From contig NZ_MTJN01000002.1 of assembly GCF_002017865.1 (NCBI RefSeq), forward strand, positions 2,232,001-2,296,000: a DNA stretch of 64,000 nt, given 5' to 3'. The notes beneath the pieces are model-generated. The model saw only the letters and a program-made list of their open reading frames with translations. It made no database searches and had not been told where the DNA came from. This document shows, one piece after another, positions 16,921 to 25,761 of this stretch; the first letter of the stretch is position 1; each line of letters begins with the position of its first letter. This DNA comes from Rhodoferax fermentans (GTDB lineage: Bacteria > Pseudomonadota > Gammaproteobacteria > Burkholderiales > Burkholderiaceae_C). The position numbers and the translations under genes are program-made.

Positions 16921-16965
16921 AAAAGTAGCTACTAGCCCTTATTACACAAGGGCTGGAGCCCAATT
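16921..16965. repeat. Palindromic repeat copy R2
   Basis: AGCCCTT (16934-16940) and AAGGGCT (16948-16954) around a 7-nt loop, flanked by TAGCT on the left. Situated immediately after the pfp stop codon. Confidence 0.75.
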
Positions 16966-18179
16966 TAACGATGTAAGACCTTGGCGATCGGGTTGTGCCG
17001 CAGCCGGAAGGCGTCGGGCATTTTGGAGCCCAGCAGCGGGCGCAGGTACATACGGAAGGCGTCGGTCACATCGGTGCCGTTGGCGGTGATGAACTCGTCT
17101 TCCATGGTGCGTGTTTTGCCAGCCACTGTGGCAAGCGGCAGCAGTTCGTAGTCGACCGAATAAAAGCCGGTGCGTTTGATGGCCACCGAGCCATCGCGGT
17201 CGCCCCACATGGCAAATTGCACCGCTTTTTCGCCGACCTCGCGCGCCTCGCGCTGGTCCACGTCCGAGACACAACCGATGAACGAGCGCTGCATGTAGCC
17301 AAAGGTGTCACCGCGCACCCGTGTGATGTTGAGCTTGGACTTGATCTCTTCGCACAACAGATCGGCCAATGCACCATTGCCCGAGAGCTGCACATTGCCG
17401 TGGGCATCGTGCTCGATTTTTTTGGCCAACAAGGTGACGATGGGGGTGCCGGAGGCATCGTGGATGCCTTCCGAGACCGCAATCACACAGCGGCCAAAAC
17501 GCTCGTAGGCCACTTTCACATCGGCGAGGAACTTCTCCAGCACAAAAGTGCGCTCGGGCAGGTAGATCAGGTGCGGGCCATCGTCCGGGAATTTTTTACC
17601 CAAGGCCGAGGCTGCGGTCAGGAAACCGGCGTGGCGACCCATGACCACACCCACATAGACGCCGGGCAGGGCGGCGTTGTCCAGATTGGCACCGGCAAAA
17701 GCCTGCGCCACAAAACGCGCGGCTGACGGGAAACCAGGCGTGTGGTCGCTGCCGACCAGGTCGTTGTCAATGGTTTTGGGGATGTGGATGGTGCGCAGCG
17801 GGTAGTTGGCGGCTTGAGCCTCTTCGCTGACGATGCGCACCGTGTCACTGGAGTCATTGCCACCAATGTAGAAAAAATGCTCGATCTGGTGGGCTTGCAA
17901 CACCTTGAATATCTCGTGGCAGTAGGCGGCGTCGGGTTTGTCGCGGGTCGAACCCAGGGCGCTCGACGGCGTGTTGGCCACCAGTTCCAGGTTGTGGCTG
18001 GTCTCCTGGGTCAGGTCGACAAAGTTCTCGTCGACGATGCCGCGCACGCCGTGGCGCGCGCCGTAGATGTGTTCGATCTGGCCAAAACGTCGTGCTTCAA
18101 GCGCAACGCCGACCAGGGATTGGTTGATGACTGCTGTGGGGCCGCCACCTTGGGCGACGAGAATTTTTCCGGATGCCAT
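16965..18179 (-). CDS. pfp: Diphosphate-dependent phosphofructokinase
   Basis: A 404-residue phosphofructokinase. Motifs: GGGPTAVIN near the N-terminus, FYIGGNDSSDT with GGND at 106-109, and PKTIDND at 134-140. The lysine in PKTIDND, where ATP enzymes have glycine, and the bulky residue after GG are the marks of pyrophosphate users. Such an enzyme catalyses the reversible fructose-6-phosphate/fructose-1,6-bisphosphate step with PPi, so it serves glycolysis and gluconeogenesis. It is divergent from mnmG. The phosphoryl donor is inferred from motifs and would need an assay. Confidence 0.88.
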   Translation of the reverse strand: MASGKILVAQGGGPTAVINQSLVGVALEARRFGQIEHIYGARHGVRGIVDENFVDLTQETSHNLELVANTPSSALGSTRDKPDAAYCHEIFKVLQAHQIEHFFYIGGNDSSDTVRIVSEEAQAANYPLRTIHIPKTIDNDLVGSDHTPGFPSAARFVAQAFAGANLDNAALPGVYVGVVMGRHAGFLTAASALGKKFPDDGPHLIYLPERTFVLEKFLADVKVAYERFGRCVIAVSEGIHDASGTPIVTLLAKKIEHDAHGNVQLSGNGALADLLCEEIKSKLNITRVRGDTFGYMQRSFIGCVSDVDQREAREVGEKAVQFAMWGDRDGSVAIKRTGFYSVDYELLPLATVAGKTRTMEDEFITANGTDVTDAFRMYLRPLLGSKMPDAFRLRHNPIAKVLHR

Positions 18180-18365
18180 GATTGTCCTGTTTCAAAAGGG
18201 TGTTACTGAAACTGCCAAGGCCCATTGTGCTCCTGAACATGTTTGACTTTGCTGACGAAACAGCCCGAGAGACGTGGTTTTGGGGGGCTTCGGTAAAATT
18301 GCCACAGTTGTACACAGGCGCCGGGCGAGCGCCGTTTTTTTTCCCGCCCATTCGATGGAAACACC

Positions 18366-20450
18366 ATGCTTTATCCCCAACACTTTGACGTGATCGTCGT
18401 CGGTGGCGGCCATGCCGGCACCGAGGCCGCGTTGGCAGCTGCCCGCATGGGCTGCAAGACGCTGCTGCTGACCCACAACATCGAGACGCTGGGCCAGATG
18501 AGCTGCAACCCCTCGATTGGTGGCATCGGCAAAGGCCATCTGGTCAAAGAGGTGGATGCCCTCGGTGGCGCCATGGCCACAGCCACCGACGAGAGTGGGG
18601 TGCAGTTCCGGATTTTGAACTCCAGCAAAGGCCCGGCAGTGCGCGCCACCCGAGCCCAGGCCGACCGTATTTTGTACAAGGCAGCCATCCGCAAGCGCCT
18701 GGAGAACCAGGCCAATCTGTGGCTGTTCCAGCAGGCGGTGGATGACCTGATGGTCGAAGGTGACCGGGTGGTGGGTGCGGTGACACAGGTCGGCATCCGT
18801 TTTCGTGCCAGCACGGTGGTGCTGACGGCGGGCACTTTTCTGGATGGCAAGATCCATGTCGGCCTGAACAACTATGCCGCCGGGCGTGCTGGTGACCCAC
18901 CAGCGGTGAGCTTGAGTGCACGCCTCAAAGAACTGAAACTGCCGCAAGGACGCCTGAAAACCGGCACGCCGCCACGCATCGATGGTCGCTCCATCGACTT
19001 CAGCCGCTGCACCGAACAACCCGGCGACGGCATGCCCGGTGGCATGAGCCCGGTGATGCCGGTCTTCAGTTTCCTGGGCCGGGCAGAACAACACCCGCAG
19101 CAGATGCCGTGCTGGATCACCCATACCAACGAACGCACCCATGAGATCATCCGCAGCGGGTTCGACCGCAGCCCGATGTTCACCGGCAAGATCGAGGGCG
19201 TGGGGCCGCGTTATTGCCCAAGTGTGGAAGACAAGATCAACCGGTTTGCCGACAAGGACAGCCACCAGATTTTTCTGGAGCCCGAGGGCCTGACCACCCA
19301 CGAGTACTACCCCAACGGCATCAGCACCAGCCTGCCGTTTGACATCCAGTACAACTTGGTGCGCAGCATGGTGGGGCTGGAGAACGCGCACATCTTGCGA
19401 CCCGGCTACGCGATTGAGTACGACTACTTTGACCCGCAACAACTCAAGAGCACGTTTGAGACCCGGGTTATCAATGGCCTGTTTTTTGCCGGCCAGATCA
19501 ACGGCACCACCGGGTATGAGGAGGCTGCGGCACAAGGTTTGTTTGCCGGTATCAATGCCGCACTTCAGGCGCGAGCGCTGGGGGGTGGTGACGGTGCAAA
19601 CAGTGCCGCAGGCCGCATCGACTACCAGGCAGACATCTGGGTGCCTGCACGTGATGAAGCCTATCTGGGTGTGATGGTGGACGACCTGATCACCAAAGGT
19701 GTGACCGAACCCTACCGCATGTTCACCAGCCGGGCCGAGTTCCGGCTGCAGTTGCGTGAAGACAATGCCGATGCCCGTCTGACCGAAGTGGGCCGCCAAC
19801 TGGGCCTGGTCGACGATGTACGTTGGGATGCATTCAGCCGCAAACGTGATGCTGTTTCACGTGAAACAGAGCGTCTGCGCTCAATCTGGGTCAGTCCCAA
19901 AAACCTGGGAGCTGCCGAAGCTGAGCGTGTGTTGGGCAAGGCGTTGGAACACGAGTACAACCTGGCTGAGTTGCTGCGCCGCCCGGGTGTGAGCTACGCA
20001 TCGCTGATGTCTCTGGATGGTGGCAAATACGCCTCGACCGAGCTGGCTTCTGATGTTTCACGTGAAACAGACCAGCAGGATGAGGCTTCCATATTGTCCG
20101 CCACGGTGATCGAGCAGGTGGAAATTGCCAGCAAATACTCTGGCTACATTGACCGCCAGAAGGACGATGTACAACGCGCCACCCACTATGAGAACCTCAA
20201 GCTGCCGCAAGATCTGGACTACATGCAGGTGTCTGCACTGAGCATCGAGGCACGCCAAAAGCTCAACCGCCACAAACCGGAAACCCTGGGCCAGGCCTCG
20301 CGCCTGTCGGGCATCACACCAGCCACGATTTCGTTGTTGACCATCCATTTGAAAAAAACCAAGTTCAAGGGTTTTGTGACACCCGACGACCGGCGTGCTG
20401 GGGCATCCGTTGCGTCGGCGCCGGAGGTCAACAGTGAGGTGGCTCAATGA
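18366..20450 (+). CDS. mnmG: tRNA uridine-5-carboxymethylaminomethyl modification enzyme MnmG (GidA)
   Basis: A 694-residue FAD enzyme that with MnmE makes cmnm5U34 in tRNA. The dinucleotide fold [17 protein letters not shown] begins at residue 13; other family blocks are [18 protein letters not shown], the [11 protein letters not shown] strand, and [19 protein letters not shown]. It is about 65 residues longer than the E. coli enzyme, with additions around 490-570 and at the C-terminus. Two perfect parS sites lie in coding DNA inside that variable part, translated as VSRET both times. It overlaps rsmG by four bases. Confidence 0.97.
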   Translation: MLYPQHFDVIVVGGGHAGTEAALAAARMGCKTLLLTHNIETLGQMSCNPSIGGIGKGHLVKEVDALGGAMATATDESGVQFRILNSSKGPAVRATRAQADRILYKAAIRKRLENQANLWLFQQAVDDLMVEGDRVVGAVTQVGIRFRASTVVLTAGTFLDGKIHVGLNNYAAGRAGDPPAVSLSARLKELKLPQGRLKTGTPPRIDGRSIDFSRCTEQPGDGMPGGMSPVMPVFSFLGRAEQHPQQMPCWITHTNERTHEIIRSGFDRSPMFTGKIEGVGPRYCPSVEDKINRFADKDSHQIFLEPEGLTTHEYYPNGISTSLPFDIQYNLVRSMVGLENAHILRPGYAIEYDYFDPQQLKSTFETRVINGLFFAGQINGTTGYEEAAAQGLFAGINAALQARALGGGDGANSAAGRIDYQADIWVPARDEAYLGVMVDDLITKGVTEPYRMFTSRAEFRLQLREDNADARLTEVGRQLGLVDDVRWDAFSRKRDAVSRETERLRSIWVSPKNLGAAEAERVLGKALEHEYNLAELLRRPGVSYASLMSLDGGKYASTELASDVSRETDQQDEASILSATVIEQVEIASKYSGYIDRQKDDVQRATHYENLKLPQDLDYMQVSALSIEARQKLNRHKPETLGQASRLSGITPATISLLTIHLKKTKFKGFVTPDDRRAGASVASAPEVNSEVAQ
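19853..19868. other. parS centromere site 1 (inside mnmG)
   Basis: TGTTTCACGTGAAACA, a perfect 16-bp palindrome equal to the chromosomal ParB-binding site consensus. It is translated within MnmG as part of AVSRETER. Confidence 0.93.
20054..20069. other. parS centromere site 2 (inside mnmG)
   Basis: A second perfect copy of TGTTTCACGTGAAACA, 201 bases from the first and in the same reading frame, encoding VSRET again. Confidence 0.93.
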
Positions 20451-21100
20451 ACACGCTGGAGGCACCGCTGCGGCAGGGTCTGGCTGAACTGGGTTTGGCA
20501 CTGACGGACGAACAGATAACTCGTTTGTTGGATTACCTAGGCTTGATCCAGAAATGGACCAAGGTCTACAACCTGACTGCGGTGCGCGCCCCGGCCGAGA
20601 TGTTGACGCACCATCTGCTGGACAGCTTGGCGGTGATCAAGCCTTTGCGGCATCAGCTCACTGATGCAACGTCCGCATTCAAATTGCTGGATGTGGGCTC
20701 AGGTGCCGGTTTGCCTGGCGTGGTGATTGCCATCTGTTGCCCGGAGATCACGGTGCACTGCGTTGATACGGTGGCCAAAAAGGCTGCATTTGTCCAGCAG
20801 GTGGCGGTCACCCTGAAGTTGTCCAATCTTCGGGGTGTGCATGCACGGGTTGAGAGTTTGACCGACAAATACCAGGTGGTCAGTTCACGCGCGTTTGCTT
20901 CACTGAAGGACTTCACCAACTGGTCGGCCCAGGCCTTGGCAGAGCAGGGTATCTGGATGGCGATGAAGGGCAAACACCCGGCAGAGGAGATGGCGGCCCT
21001 GCCGTCCAATGTGTCTGTGTTTCACGTGGAACAGTTGGAGGTGCCGGGGCTGGGCGCGGAGCGGTGTATTGTCTGGATGCGGCCTGCGTTGATCGCTTGA
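20447..21100 (+). CDS. rsmG: 16S rRNA (guanine-527-N7)-methyltransferase RsmG (GidB)
   Basis: A 217-residue SAM methyltransferase of 16S rRNA G527. Motif [17 protein letters not shown] (from residue 80), YNLTAVR near the N-terminus and [12 protein letters not shown] are family hallmarks. Starts inside the mnmG stop (ATGA). A one-mismatch parS site lies in its 3' end. Loss of this gene in other bacteria gives low-level streptomycin resistance. Confidence 0.96.
   Translation: MNTLEAPLRQGLAELGLALTDEQITRLLDYLGLIQKWTKVYNLTAVRAPAEMLTHHLLDSLAVIKPLRHQLTDATSAFKLLDVGSGAGLPGVVIAICCPEITVHCVDTVAKKAAFVQQVAVTLKLSNLRGVHARVESLTDKYQVVSSRAFASLKDFTNWSAQALAEQGIWMAMKGKHPAEEMAALPSNVSVFHVEQLEVPGLGAERCIVWMRPALIA
21018..21033. 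other. parS-like site 3 (inside rsmG)
   Basis: TGTTTCACGTGGAACA, 15 of 16 matches to parS, encoding VFHVEQ in RsmG. Probably bound by ParB, with lower affinity. Confidence 0.7.
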
Positions 21101-21145
21101 GTCTTTTTTGCCTCGTAGGAATCAGCTGGGCGACGCGTTTTGCTT

Positions 21146-21310
21146 CGTGTCCCCCGGCCTTCGGCCTCCTCCTTGACCTACGCAAAGCGCATCACCCAAC
21201 TGATTCGGGACGCTTCGGTTGTCGAGCGATTTGAAAACTTGTTCTCGGCAGTGGGCTCGGGGTGGGTGCCAAAGTGAGGTCAAGGAGGAGGCCGCAGGCC
21301 GGGGGACACG
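21146..21310. repeat. Long inverted repeat between rsmG and the LysE-type gene
   Basis: Arms 21146-21179 and 21277-21310 are reverse complements over 34 bases with one mismatch, separated by 97 bases. A second, weaker inverted pair (about 21119-21142 against 21182-21205, 20 of 24) brackets the left arm. No ORF with a recognisable product lies inside. The rest of the 326-base gap (21101-21426) shows nothing else. Possible roles: transcription end of mnmG-rsmG, or a non-autonomous repeat element. Confidence 0.75.
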
Positions 21311-21426
21311 AACGGCGGTATCCACCCCGAATCCGCTGCGGGTAAGCCAACAACAGATGAGGGCGGGGCTTTTTCACCGCAATCATTCCAACGTAAACTC
21401 TCAGCTTCCCCTGTTCACATACTCCC

Positions 21427-22041
21427 ATGCTCGGCATCACCGACTACACCACCTTTGTTGTCACCGTTCTGGTCTTCCTGCTGGTGCCAGGGCCGGGCAA
21501 TTTGGCGCTGATCACCTCCACCAGCAAGGGTGGCATTCGGGGTGGACTGGCGGCCACGTTGGGGGTCATCCTGGGTGACCAGGTCTTGATGTGGTCGGCA
21601 GTGGCTGGTGTCGCTGCCTTGCTGGCGGCCTACCCGGAGACCTTCCATGCGGTGCAGTGGCTGGGTGCCGCCTACTTGGCCTGGCTGGGGTTCAAGATGC
21701 TGCTGGCCAAGCCGGGTGCGGCGCCGGTGCTGAGCATCAAACCACACCATTTCCTGCAGCAGGCGTTGATGATCACGCTGCTCAACCCCAAAGCCATTTT
21801 GTTTTACATGGCGTTTTTCCCGCTGTTTGTAGACCCGGTACACCAGCAGGGGCTGCTGACCTACGCTGTCATGGCTGCCACCATCGCGGCGCTCACCTTG
21901 GGTTATGGTTTGACTTCGACCTTGTTGACCCACTTCCTGGCCGAGAGGGTTCGTGCCAACCCGATGATCTCGCGTGTGCTTGAAAAGGTGGCTGGGCTTT
22001 TTCTTGTTGGTTTTGGCATCAAGCTGGCGGTGTCGCGCTAG
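21427..22041 (+). CDS. LysE/RhtB-family amino acid exporter
   Basis: A 204-residue inner-membrane protein with six helices. The opening VFLLVPGPGNLALITSTSKG is the LysE/RhtB motif, and ITLLNPKAILFYMAFFPLFV is the conserved helix with the asparagine-proline pair. Such proteins export amino acids or their derivatives; the substrate cannot be read from sequence. It is an unusual guest between rsmG and parA, and probably has its own promoter, since the long inverted repeat precedes it. Confidence 0.87.
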   Translation: MLGITDYTTFVVTVLVFLLVPGPGNLALITSTSKGGIRGGLAATLGVILGDQVLMWSAVAGVAALLAAYPETFHAVQWLGAAYLAWLGFKMLLAKPGAAPVLSIKPHHFLQQALMITLLNPKAILFYMAFFPLFVDPVHQQGLLTYAVMAATIAALTLGYGLTSTLLTHFLAERVRANPMISRVLEKVAGLFLVGFGIKLAVSR

Positions 22042-22054
22042 TTTGGGTCGTCGC

Positions 22055-22070
22055 TGTTTCACGTGAAACC
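22055..22070. other. parS-like site 4 (upstream of parA)
   Basis: TGTTTCACGTGAAACC, 15 of 16 matches to parS, 40 bases before the parA start codon. It could also give ParB feedback on the parA promoter. Confidence 0.75.
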
Positions 22071-22110
22071 ATGATCTTGTTGGATTTCTTTTTACCCTGA
22101 GTTTGTTTCT

Positions 22111-22896
22111 ATGGCCAAAATCTTCTGCATTGCCAACCAAAAGGGTGGCGTTGGCAAGACCACCACCACCGTCAATCTGGCCGCAGGTCTGGCCAAGGTC
22201 GGCCAGCGTGTGCTGATGGTGGATCTGGACCCGCAGGGCAATGCCACCATGGGTTCGGGTGTGGACAAACGCAAGCTCGCGCTCAGTGTCTACGATGTGT
22301 TGCTGGAATCCGCCACGGTGCGTGAGGCGCGTGTACAAAGCGACAAGTTGGCAGAGGCGGGTTGTGGTTATGACATCCTGGCGGCCAACCGGGAGCTGGC
22401 CGGGGCCGAGGTCGAGATGGTCAGCCTGGAGCGGCGTGAAAAACGCCTGAAGACCGCGCTGGCCGAGGTTGACGGTGATTACGATTTTGTGCTGATCGAC
22501 TGCCCGCCGAGCCTGTCGATGCTCACCCTCAACGGCCTGTGTTGTGCCAACGGCGTGATTGTGCCGATGCAGTGTGAATACTTTGCGCTCGAAGGCCTGG
22601 CCGACCTGGTCAACACCATCAAGCAGGTGCACGCCAACCTGAACAAGGACCTGGCCATCATCGGCCTGTTGCGCGTGATGTTTGACCCGCGCATCACCTT
22701 GCAGCAACAGGTGAGTGACCAGCTCAAGGCACGTTTTGGAGACAAGGTGTTTGACACCGTGATTCCCCGAAATGTGCGCCTGGCCGAGGCACCCAGCTAC
22801 GGTGTGCCCGGTGTGGTGTTTGACCCGTCGAGCAAGGGCGCTTTGGCCTTTGTGTCGTTTGCCACCGAGATGGTGGAACGCATCAAAAAAATGTAG
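22111..22896 (+). CDS. parA: Chromosome partitioning ATPase ParA
   Basis: A 261-residue Walker-type ATPase for chromosome segregation. MAKIFCIANQKGGVGKTTTT gives the deviant Walker A (Lys11, Lys16); MVDLDPQGNATMGSG and LIDCPPSLSMLTLNGL are the A' and B motifs. There is no N-terminal HTH, as in chromosomal ParA/Soj. parB follows after a small hydrolase gene. Confidence 0.96.
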   Translation: MAKIFCIANQKGGVGKTTTTVNLAAGLAKVGQRVLMVDLDPQGNATMGSGVDKRKLALSVYDVLLESATVREARVQSDKLAEAGCGYDILAANRELAGAEVEMVSLERREKRLKTALAEVDGDYDFVLIDCPPSLSMLTLNGLCCANGVIVPMQCEYFALEGLADLVNTIKQVHANLNKDLAIIGLLRVMFDPRITLQQQVSDQLKARFGDKVFDTVIPRNVRLAEAPSYGVPGVVFDPSSKGALAFVSFATEMVERIKKM

Positions 22897-22950
22897 GCAA
22901 ATGGGCTCTTAGACCAATCAGAACCTGGGCTATCCGCTATCAAAACAGAC
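22897..22950. repeat. Degenerate palindromic repeat copy R3
   Basis: TTAGACCAATCAGAACCTGGGCTA with flanking GCTATCAAAA keeps the outline of the repeat family but with mismatched arms. It fills the parA to hydrolase gap. Tentative. Confidence 0.4.
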
Positions 22951-23493
22951 ATGATGACACCTGAGAACATCCTCATCCTGCCAGGTTGGCAGAACTCCGG
23001 ACCAGCGCATTGGCAAAGCCTGTGGCAGGCCCAGTTTGGCTACACCCGGGTGGAGCAGCACGACTGGATGCACCCGCTGCGGGGCGACTGGATGGGTCGC
23101 CTGGAAGAGGTGTTGCTGTCGCTTGACGGCCCGGTCGTGCTGGTGGCGCACAGCCTGGGTTGCCAGTTGGTGGCGGCGTGGGCGGCGCACTCCAGCCACA
23201 CCCGGCTGGTGAAGGCCGCGCTGCTGGTGGCACCTGGTGATGCCGAGTGTGAAGAATTGCGCCCGGTGCTGAGCAGCTGGTCGCCGCTGGTGCTGAAAAC
23301 CTTGCCGTTTGCCAGCACCCTGGTGGCCAGCAGCGACGACCCCTATTGCAGCCCAGAGCGGTCCACCCAGTTTGCCAAGGCCTGGGGTTCCCGCCTGGTC
23401 AACATGGGCGCACGCGGTCACATCAATGCCGAGTCCGGCCTGGGCGATTGGCCTGCCGGGCAGGCCCTGTTGCAAGAACTGACAAACATTTAA
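22951..23493 (+). CDS. RBBP9/YdeN-type alpha/beta serine hydrolase
   Basis: A 180-residue small hydrolase. The opening ILILPGWQNSGPAHWQSLW is typical of the RBBP9/YdeN family. Nucleophile elbow AHSLGC places Ser68; Asp129 or Asp130 is in ASSDDPYC, and His157 in RGHINAESGLG, so the triad is complete. The natural substrate is unknown. Position between parA and parB is curious; the parB start follows in 13 bases, so they are probably co-transcribed. Confidence 0.87.
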   Translation: MMTPENILILPGWQNSGPAHWQSLWQAQFGYTRVEQHDWMHPLRGDWMGRLEEVLLSLDGPVVLVAHSLGCQLVAAWAAHSSHTRLVKAALLVAPGDAECEELRPVLSSWSPLVLKTLPFASTLVASSDDPYCSPERSTQFAKAWGSRLVNMGARGHINAESGLGDWPAGQALLQELTNI

Positions 23494-23506
23494 AAAAGGG
23501 ACACAC

Positions 23507-24487
23507 ATGGTCACCAAAAAACCCAAAGGCCTGGGACGCGGGCTTGAAGCCTTGTTGGGCCCAACCGTTGACGAGTTGCTCGGCACCGATGGTGCGGCAG
23601 CCAGCGCAGCCAACAGTGGCCAACCGTCCACCCTCTTGCTCAGCGACATGGTGCCCGGCCAATACCAGCCGCGCACCCGCATGGACGAGGGTGCGTTGTA
23701 TGAACTGGCCGAATCGATCAAGGCACAAGGCATCATGCAGCCGATCCTGGTGCGCCGCCTCAGTGATGCCGATGCAGACCTCAAACGCAGCCAGATTGCG
23801 CCCGACATGCAAGGCGGCGCCGGGCGCCCGGTGTACGAGATCATTGCCGGTGAGCGGCGCTTCCGCGCCGCCAAACTGGCCGGGCTGGAGAGTGTGCCGG
23901 TGCTGGTGCGCGACGTGCCGAACGAAGCCGCCGCCGCCATGGCGCTGATCGAGAACATGCAGCGTGAAGACCTCAACCCGCTCGAAGAAGCGCAAGGGTT
24001 GCAGCGCCTGATCAAGGAATTTGGCCTGACGCACGAAACTGCGGCACAGGCGGTGGGCCGCTCACGCAGCGCCGCCAGCAACCTGCTGCGCCTGCTGAAC
24101 CTGGCCGAGCCGGTGCAGACCATGCTGATGGCTGGTGATGTCGAGATGGGCCACGCCCGCGCCTTGTTGAGCCTGGACAAGGCCATGCAGATCACCGCTG
24201 CCAGCCAGATCGCCACCAAAAAAATGTCGGTACGCGAGGCCGAAAGCCTGGTCAAAAAACTCGGCGCCGAGTTCTCGCTGGTGGCCAGCAAACCCAAAAA
24301 AGAAAAGTCACGCGATTTAAAACGCGTCGAAGAAGAACTCTCCGACCTGCTGATGGCCGAGGTTGAAGTGCGTGTCAAAAAACGTGTCAAACGGGCCGGG
24401 CGTTTGGAAGAGATGGGTGAACTCAGCATCTCTTTTGGCTCGCTCGATGAGCTCAATGGGCTGATCGAAAAACTGCAGAAGCTGTGA
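23507..24487 (+). CDS. parB: Chromosome partitioning protein ParB
   Basis: A 326-residue ParB/Spo0J CTPase that binds parS. Opening MVTKKPKGLGRGLEALLG is the ParA-stimulating segment; the CTP-binding domain has QPRTRMD and GERRFRAA (115-122); the HTH reads THETAAQAVGRSRSAASNLL; a C-terminal dimerisation helix follows. A 20-residue insertion (DADADLKRSQIAPDMQGGAG) is seen before the GERRFR box. Ribosome binding site AAGGGA lies upstream of the ATG. Four parS-type sites are 1.4-3.7 kb upstream. Confidence 0.96.
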   Translation: MVTKKPKGLGRGLEALLGPTVDELLGTDGAAASAANSGQPSTLLLSDMVPGQYQPRTRMDEGALYELAESIKAQGIMQPILVRRLSDADADLKRSQIAPDMQGGAGRPVYEIIAGERRFRAAKLAGLESVPVLVRDVPNEAAAAMALIENMQREDLNPLEEAQGLQRLIKEFGLTHETAAQAVGRSRSAASNLLRLLNLAEPVQTMLMAGDVEMGHARALLSLDKAMQITAASQIATKKMSVREAESLVKKLGAEFSLVASKPKKEKSRDLKRVEEELSDLLMAEVEVRVKKRVKRAGRLEEMGELSISFGSLDELNGLIEKLQKL

Positions 24488-24545
24488 CGTGAGCACCAGC
24501 TGGCTGGGTTGACCACGCCATGTGTGATTCGGGAGCCCTGTTGCC

Positions 24546-25280
24546 ATGAGCCGCCTGTCCCGCCTCTGGCCCCTGCCTGCGGTCCTGACCTGGCTGGCCG
24601 CCTGGGGGTTGTTCACAAGCCTGTTACGCAGCGGCCTGAGCCCCTTGCTGGCCCTGGGCAGCGCCTGTGGTCTGGGCGTGGTCGCCAGCCTGCTGGGCAG
24701 CAGCTGGTGGCGGCGCCTGATGATTGGCCTGGGTTTCCCGCTGCTGCTGCTGGTGTCGGGCGCGGTGAGCCTGCCTGCCTGGGCCTGGTTGCTGCCGTTG
24801 TTGCTGCTGTTGTTGATTTACCCCTTGAACGCCTGGCGAGACGCGCCGCTGTTTCCGACCCCGATTTTTGCCTTAAAAGACCTTGCAGCCCAGGCACCTC
24901 TTGGGCAGGGTGCTATGGTTCTGGATGCGGGTTGTGGTTTGGGTGATGGCCTCAAGGCGCTGCGTGTGGCCTACCCACAGGCGCAGCTTCATGGCATTGA
25001 ATGGAGTTGGCCGCTGCGGGGGCTGTGTGCGCTGCGCTGTCCGTGGGCCCGTGTGCGCCAGGGCGACATCTGGCAGGCCGACTGGTCGGTGTATGACCTG
25101 GTGTACCTGTTTCAGCGTCCCGAGAGCATGCCGCGTGCGGTGACCAAGGCTTTGGCCGAGTTGAAGCCAGGCGCCTGGCTGGTGAGTCTGGAGTTTGAGG
25201 CCCTGGCTTTGCAGCCCCAGGCCTGTTTGCGGTCGCCGGATGGGCGCCCGGTGTGGCTCTACCAGCAGCCGTTTATTTGA
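24546..25280 (+). CDS. Membrane-anchored class I SAM methyltransferase
   Basis: A 244-residue protein: three or four hydrophobic helices occupy residues 8-95, and a small Rossmann methyltransferase domain follows with motif I VLDAGCGLGDG at 125-135, an acidic motif II end (LHGIEWS) and motif IV DLVYLFQRPESM. Substrate is unknown; the membrane anchor suggests a lipid, quinone or membrane protein target. Located 58 bases after parB. Its stop overlaps the convergent universal stress gene by eight bases. Confidence 0.75.
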   Translation: MSRLSRLWPLPAVLTWLAAWGLFTSLLRSGLSPLLALGSACGLGVVASLLGSSWWRRLMIGLGFPLLLLVSGAVSLPAWAWLLPLLLLLLIYPLNAWRDAPLFPTPIFALKDLAAQAPLGQGAMVLDAGCGLGDGLKALRVAYPQAQLHGIEWSWPLRGLCALRCPWARVRQGDIWQADWSVYDLVYLFQRPESMPRAVTKALAELKPGAWLVSLEFEALALQPQACLRSPDGRPVWLYQQPFI

Positions 25281-25701
25281 CCAGCAGCACCGGCACCGGC
25301 GACAGGTGCACCACCTTGACGGTGACCGAACCCATGAGCAGGCCCACCACGCTGCCAAAGCCGTGGGCGCCCATGATGATCTGGCTGCAGTTTTTTTGCT
25401 GGGCAAATTCGACCAGGGTGGGCGCGGCCTCACCTACCAGGATGTGGGATGAAAAGTCCAGGCCACTGGCTGTCAGCTTGGCCTTGGCCAGTGCCAGCGC
25501 CTGTTCCCCGGTTTCGCGCTGGAAGTCGTCGATCGTCTCGGTGTCTATGAACCGGGTCACGTTCGTCGGCAGCGCTGGCTGCACGTTCACCAGGTAGAAG
25601 TGCGGGCTTTCCTTGCGGCTCGCGGCGTCTGTTACGGCGTAGTCCACCGCACGAGCCGAGGGTTCGGATCCGTCAATGGCAATCAGCTGGAAAGTTGTCA
25701 T
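25273..25701 (-). CDS. Universal stress protein, UspA family
   Basis: A 142-residue single-domain Usp. FQLIAIDGSEPSARAVDYAV is the first strand and helix; the nucleotide motif appears as IIMGAHGFGSVVGLLMGSVT (G-2x-G-9x-G-S/T), suggesting ATP binding. Follows the terC-like gene at 25762 by 60 bases in the same direction. Confidence 0.9.
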   Translation of the reverse strand: MTTFQLIAIDGSEPSARAVDYAVTDAASRKESPHFYLVNVQPALPTNVTRFIDTETIDDFQRETGEQALALAKAKLTASGLDFSSHILVGEAAPTLVEFAQQKNCSQIIMGAHGFGSVVGLLMGSVTVKVVHLSPVPVLLVK

Positions 25702-25761
25702 GGCATTGCTCCTTCAGTTGTCCTGGCCGCAAGCGGGTTGCTTCACCCGCTGCAGTCTGTT

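Noticed and set aside
21101..21426. Insertion sequence defined by the 34-bp inverted repeats
   Set aside because: The 97 bases between the arms cannot hold a transposase and no target duplication was seen.
21415..22707. Long open frame antisense to the LysE-type gene and parA
   Set aside because: Composition is rich in His, Gln and Arg as typical of reverse-strand frames in GC-rich genes, and the sense strand holds two well recognised proteins.
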